A DNA stretch of 56,571 nt from contig JAEWXC010000064.1 in assembly GCA_023396115.1 (NCBI GenBank), positions 1 to 56,571 of the forward strand. The letters are read 5' to 3'. The position numbers and the translations under genes are program-made. The stretch is from Actinomycetes bacterium (GTDB lineage Bacteria > Actinomycetota > Actinomycetes > Propionibacteriales > Nocardioidaceae). This document shows positions 55,544 to 56,571 of this stretch, piece after piece. Every line of letters begins with the position of its first letter. Position 1 is the stretch's first letter. The notes under the pieces were generated by a model. The model searched no databases. It saw only the letters and a program-made list of their open reading frames with translations, and was not told the origin of the DNA.

Positions 55544-56571
55544 TCAGGCCGAGGTGCCCCCGCGCAGCCGCTCCAGCGCGGCCATGCCGTGGTACAGCAC
55601 CAGCACCGCGGCCGTGCCGACCGCGATGCCGCCGAGGGTGAAGTCACCGAAGACCACCACGTCGTTGCCCATGCCCATCGCCAGGATCAGGGCGGCGGCC
55701 ACCGGGTAGAGGTTCTTCGGAGTGCCGAAGTCCACGCCCGCGTCGATCCACATCCGCACACCGATCAGGCCGATGATCCCGTAGAGCGCCAGGGTGACGC
55801 CGCCGAGCACCGGGTTGGGGATGGTGAACAGCAGCGCCCCGAACTTGGGCGAGAGTGACAGCGCGATGGCCACCAGGCCGGCGACCCAGTAGGCGGCGGT
55901 GGAGAAGACGCGGGTCGCGGTCATGACACCGATGTTCTCGCCGTAGGTGGTGGTGGCGGACCCGCCGCCGAAGCCGGCCAGCACGGTGGCGGCGCCGTCG
56001 GCGAACAGCGCCCGGCCGGTCATCTCGTTGATCGAGTCGTCGCCGGTGAGGTGGGCGACGCTGCGCACGTGACCGACGTTCTCGGCCACTAGGACGAAGA
56101 CGATCGGCAGGAACATCGGCAGCAGCGACCACTCGAGGGTCGGGGTGGTGAGCTCCGGCAGACCGACCCAGTCCGCGGCCTTGACCTGGCTGAAGTCCAG
56201 GGCGCCGGCGGCCCACGCGGTCAGGTAGCCGCCGACGAAGCCGATCAGCACCGCGATGCGGCCGAGGATGCCGCGGAACAGGGCGGCCACGACGACCACC
56301 ACGACCAGGGTGACCGCCGCCAGCAGCAGGTCCTGGTGCCCGGCCGGCTTGCCACCGGGGGCGATCGGGGTGACCGGGTCGAGGTTGATCACGTTGTTCC
56401 AGGCCGCCTGGGCCAGGTTGAAGCCGATCAGGGCGACGATCGCGCCCATCACGACCGGCGGCATCAGTGCGTGGATCCAGCCGGTGCCGACCGCGTTGAC
56501 GACCAGACCGACCACGGCCAGCAGCGCGCCGGTGACCACGATGCCGAACAGGGCCCCGCCCATCCCGGCGT
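55544..56571 (-). CDS. Uracil/xanthine permease (NCS2 family), partial
   Basis: The gene is cut by the window end; 342 residues of the C-terminal part are seen, in the frame of the protein. Membrane segments are many, and the sequence is typical of the NCS2 group: FLPIVFVLVAENVGHVRSVAHLTGD with the binding-site region, GFGGGSATTTYGENIGVMTATRVFS with the conserved Gly/Glu motif, and ALYGIIGLIGVRMWIDAGVDF near the end. These proteins take up uracil or xanthine with protons. The N-terminal part, about a quarter of the gene, lies outside. Confidence 0.9.
   Translation of the reverse strand, partial: AGMGGALFGIVVTGALLAVVGLVVNAVGTGWIHALMPPVVMGAIVALIGFNLAQAAWNNVINLDPVTPIAPGGKPAGHQDLLLAAVTLVVVVVVAALFRGILGRIAVLIGFVGGYLTAWAAGALDFSQVKAADWVGLPELTTPTLEWSLLPMFLPIVFVLVAENVGHVRSVAHLTGDDSINEMTGRALFADGAATVLAGFGGGSATTTYGENIGVMTATRVFSTAAYWVAGLVAIALSLSPKFGALLFTIPNPVLGGVTLALYGIIGLIGVRMWIDAGVDFGTPKNLYPVAAALILAMGMGNDVVVFGDFTLGGIAVGTAAVLVLYHGMAALERLRGGTSA

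Overview
The window is a very GC-rich chromosomal segment of an actinobacterium. Supporting signs are the many GTG starts, the actinobacterial TANNNT -10 boxes placed directly before start codons (leaderless genes), a DUF222/13E12-type HNH protein behind a mycobacterial-type SOS box, an IdeR/DtxR-type iron box, an MMPL transporter and a DUF3618 protein. The gene set looks most like Nocardioides or a related Nocardioidaceae; that placement is inference from gene content only.

Region 1 (1-12 kb) is core housekeeping: RNase PH and the RdgB nucleotide pyrophosphatase, a tRNA-Leu, an ABC-2 export pair, the Bcp peroxiredoxin, DUF3618 and a GroES-like protein, two identical tRNA-Lys genes, a PYROXD2-like flavoprotein, an MMPL transporter, tRNA-His, oligoribonuclease, a MauE/DoxX-like protein with a DsbA-like thioredoxin, and an adenosine deaminase family enzyme. 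Region 2 (12-17.7 kb) is a siderophore-iron uptake operon (binding protein, siderophore-interacting reductase, two permeases, ATPase) read leftward from a promoter shared with a divergent AraC regulator; an iron box lies between them. Region 3 (17.7-22.9 kb) holds a SOS-controlled HNH protein with nearby short repeats, a nitroreductase, a secreted RCC1 beta-propeller protein and a GNAT acetyltransferase.

Region 4 (23-30.5 kb) is a type I restriction-modification operon: hsdM, hsdS, a DUF4268 gene, hsdR and a small membrane-protein gene. From hsdM to the last gene the reading frames overlap by a few bases, which suggests translational coupling. The first specificity domain of HsdS is visibly poorer in GC than its neighbours. 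tRNA-Arg, an OhrR-like MarR regulator and a small membrane protein follow.

Region 5 (31.6-53.7 kb) is the most distinctive part: a cell-surface polysaccharide locus of about 22 kb. It encodes a PssD/PssE (Alg14/Alg13-like) glycosyltransferase pair, a Wzz/BY-kinase-like protein without a P-loop, a Wzx-type flippase, a sulfotransferase, a ParB-like/methyltransferase fusion, an APH-fold phosphotransferase, a GH26-like secreted hydrolase, a GT2, a CDP-alcohol phosphatidyltransferase, a Wzy-Wzz fusion, and a secreted propeller/PKD protein followed by a lipoprotein. Regulation appears built in: a histidine kinase, a second kinase-like protein that lacks the phospho-acceptor histidine, a canonical LuxR-type response regulator at one end, and a paralogous regulator with a broken receiver domain at the other. 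A palindromic motif close to CCCCArTwTnGGGGnGA occurs in at least four upstream regions of the locus and may be the operator that ties it together.

Region 6 (53.7 kb to the end) has a CPA1 sodium/proton antiporter and a uracil/xanthine-type permease cut by the window edge. No CRISPR array, insertion sequence, integrase or rRNA was seen.
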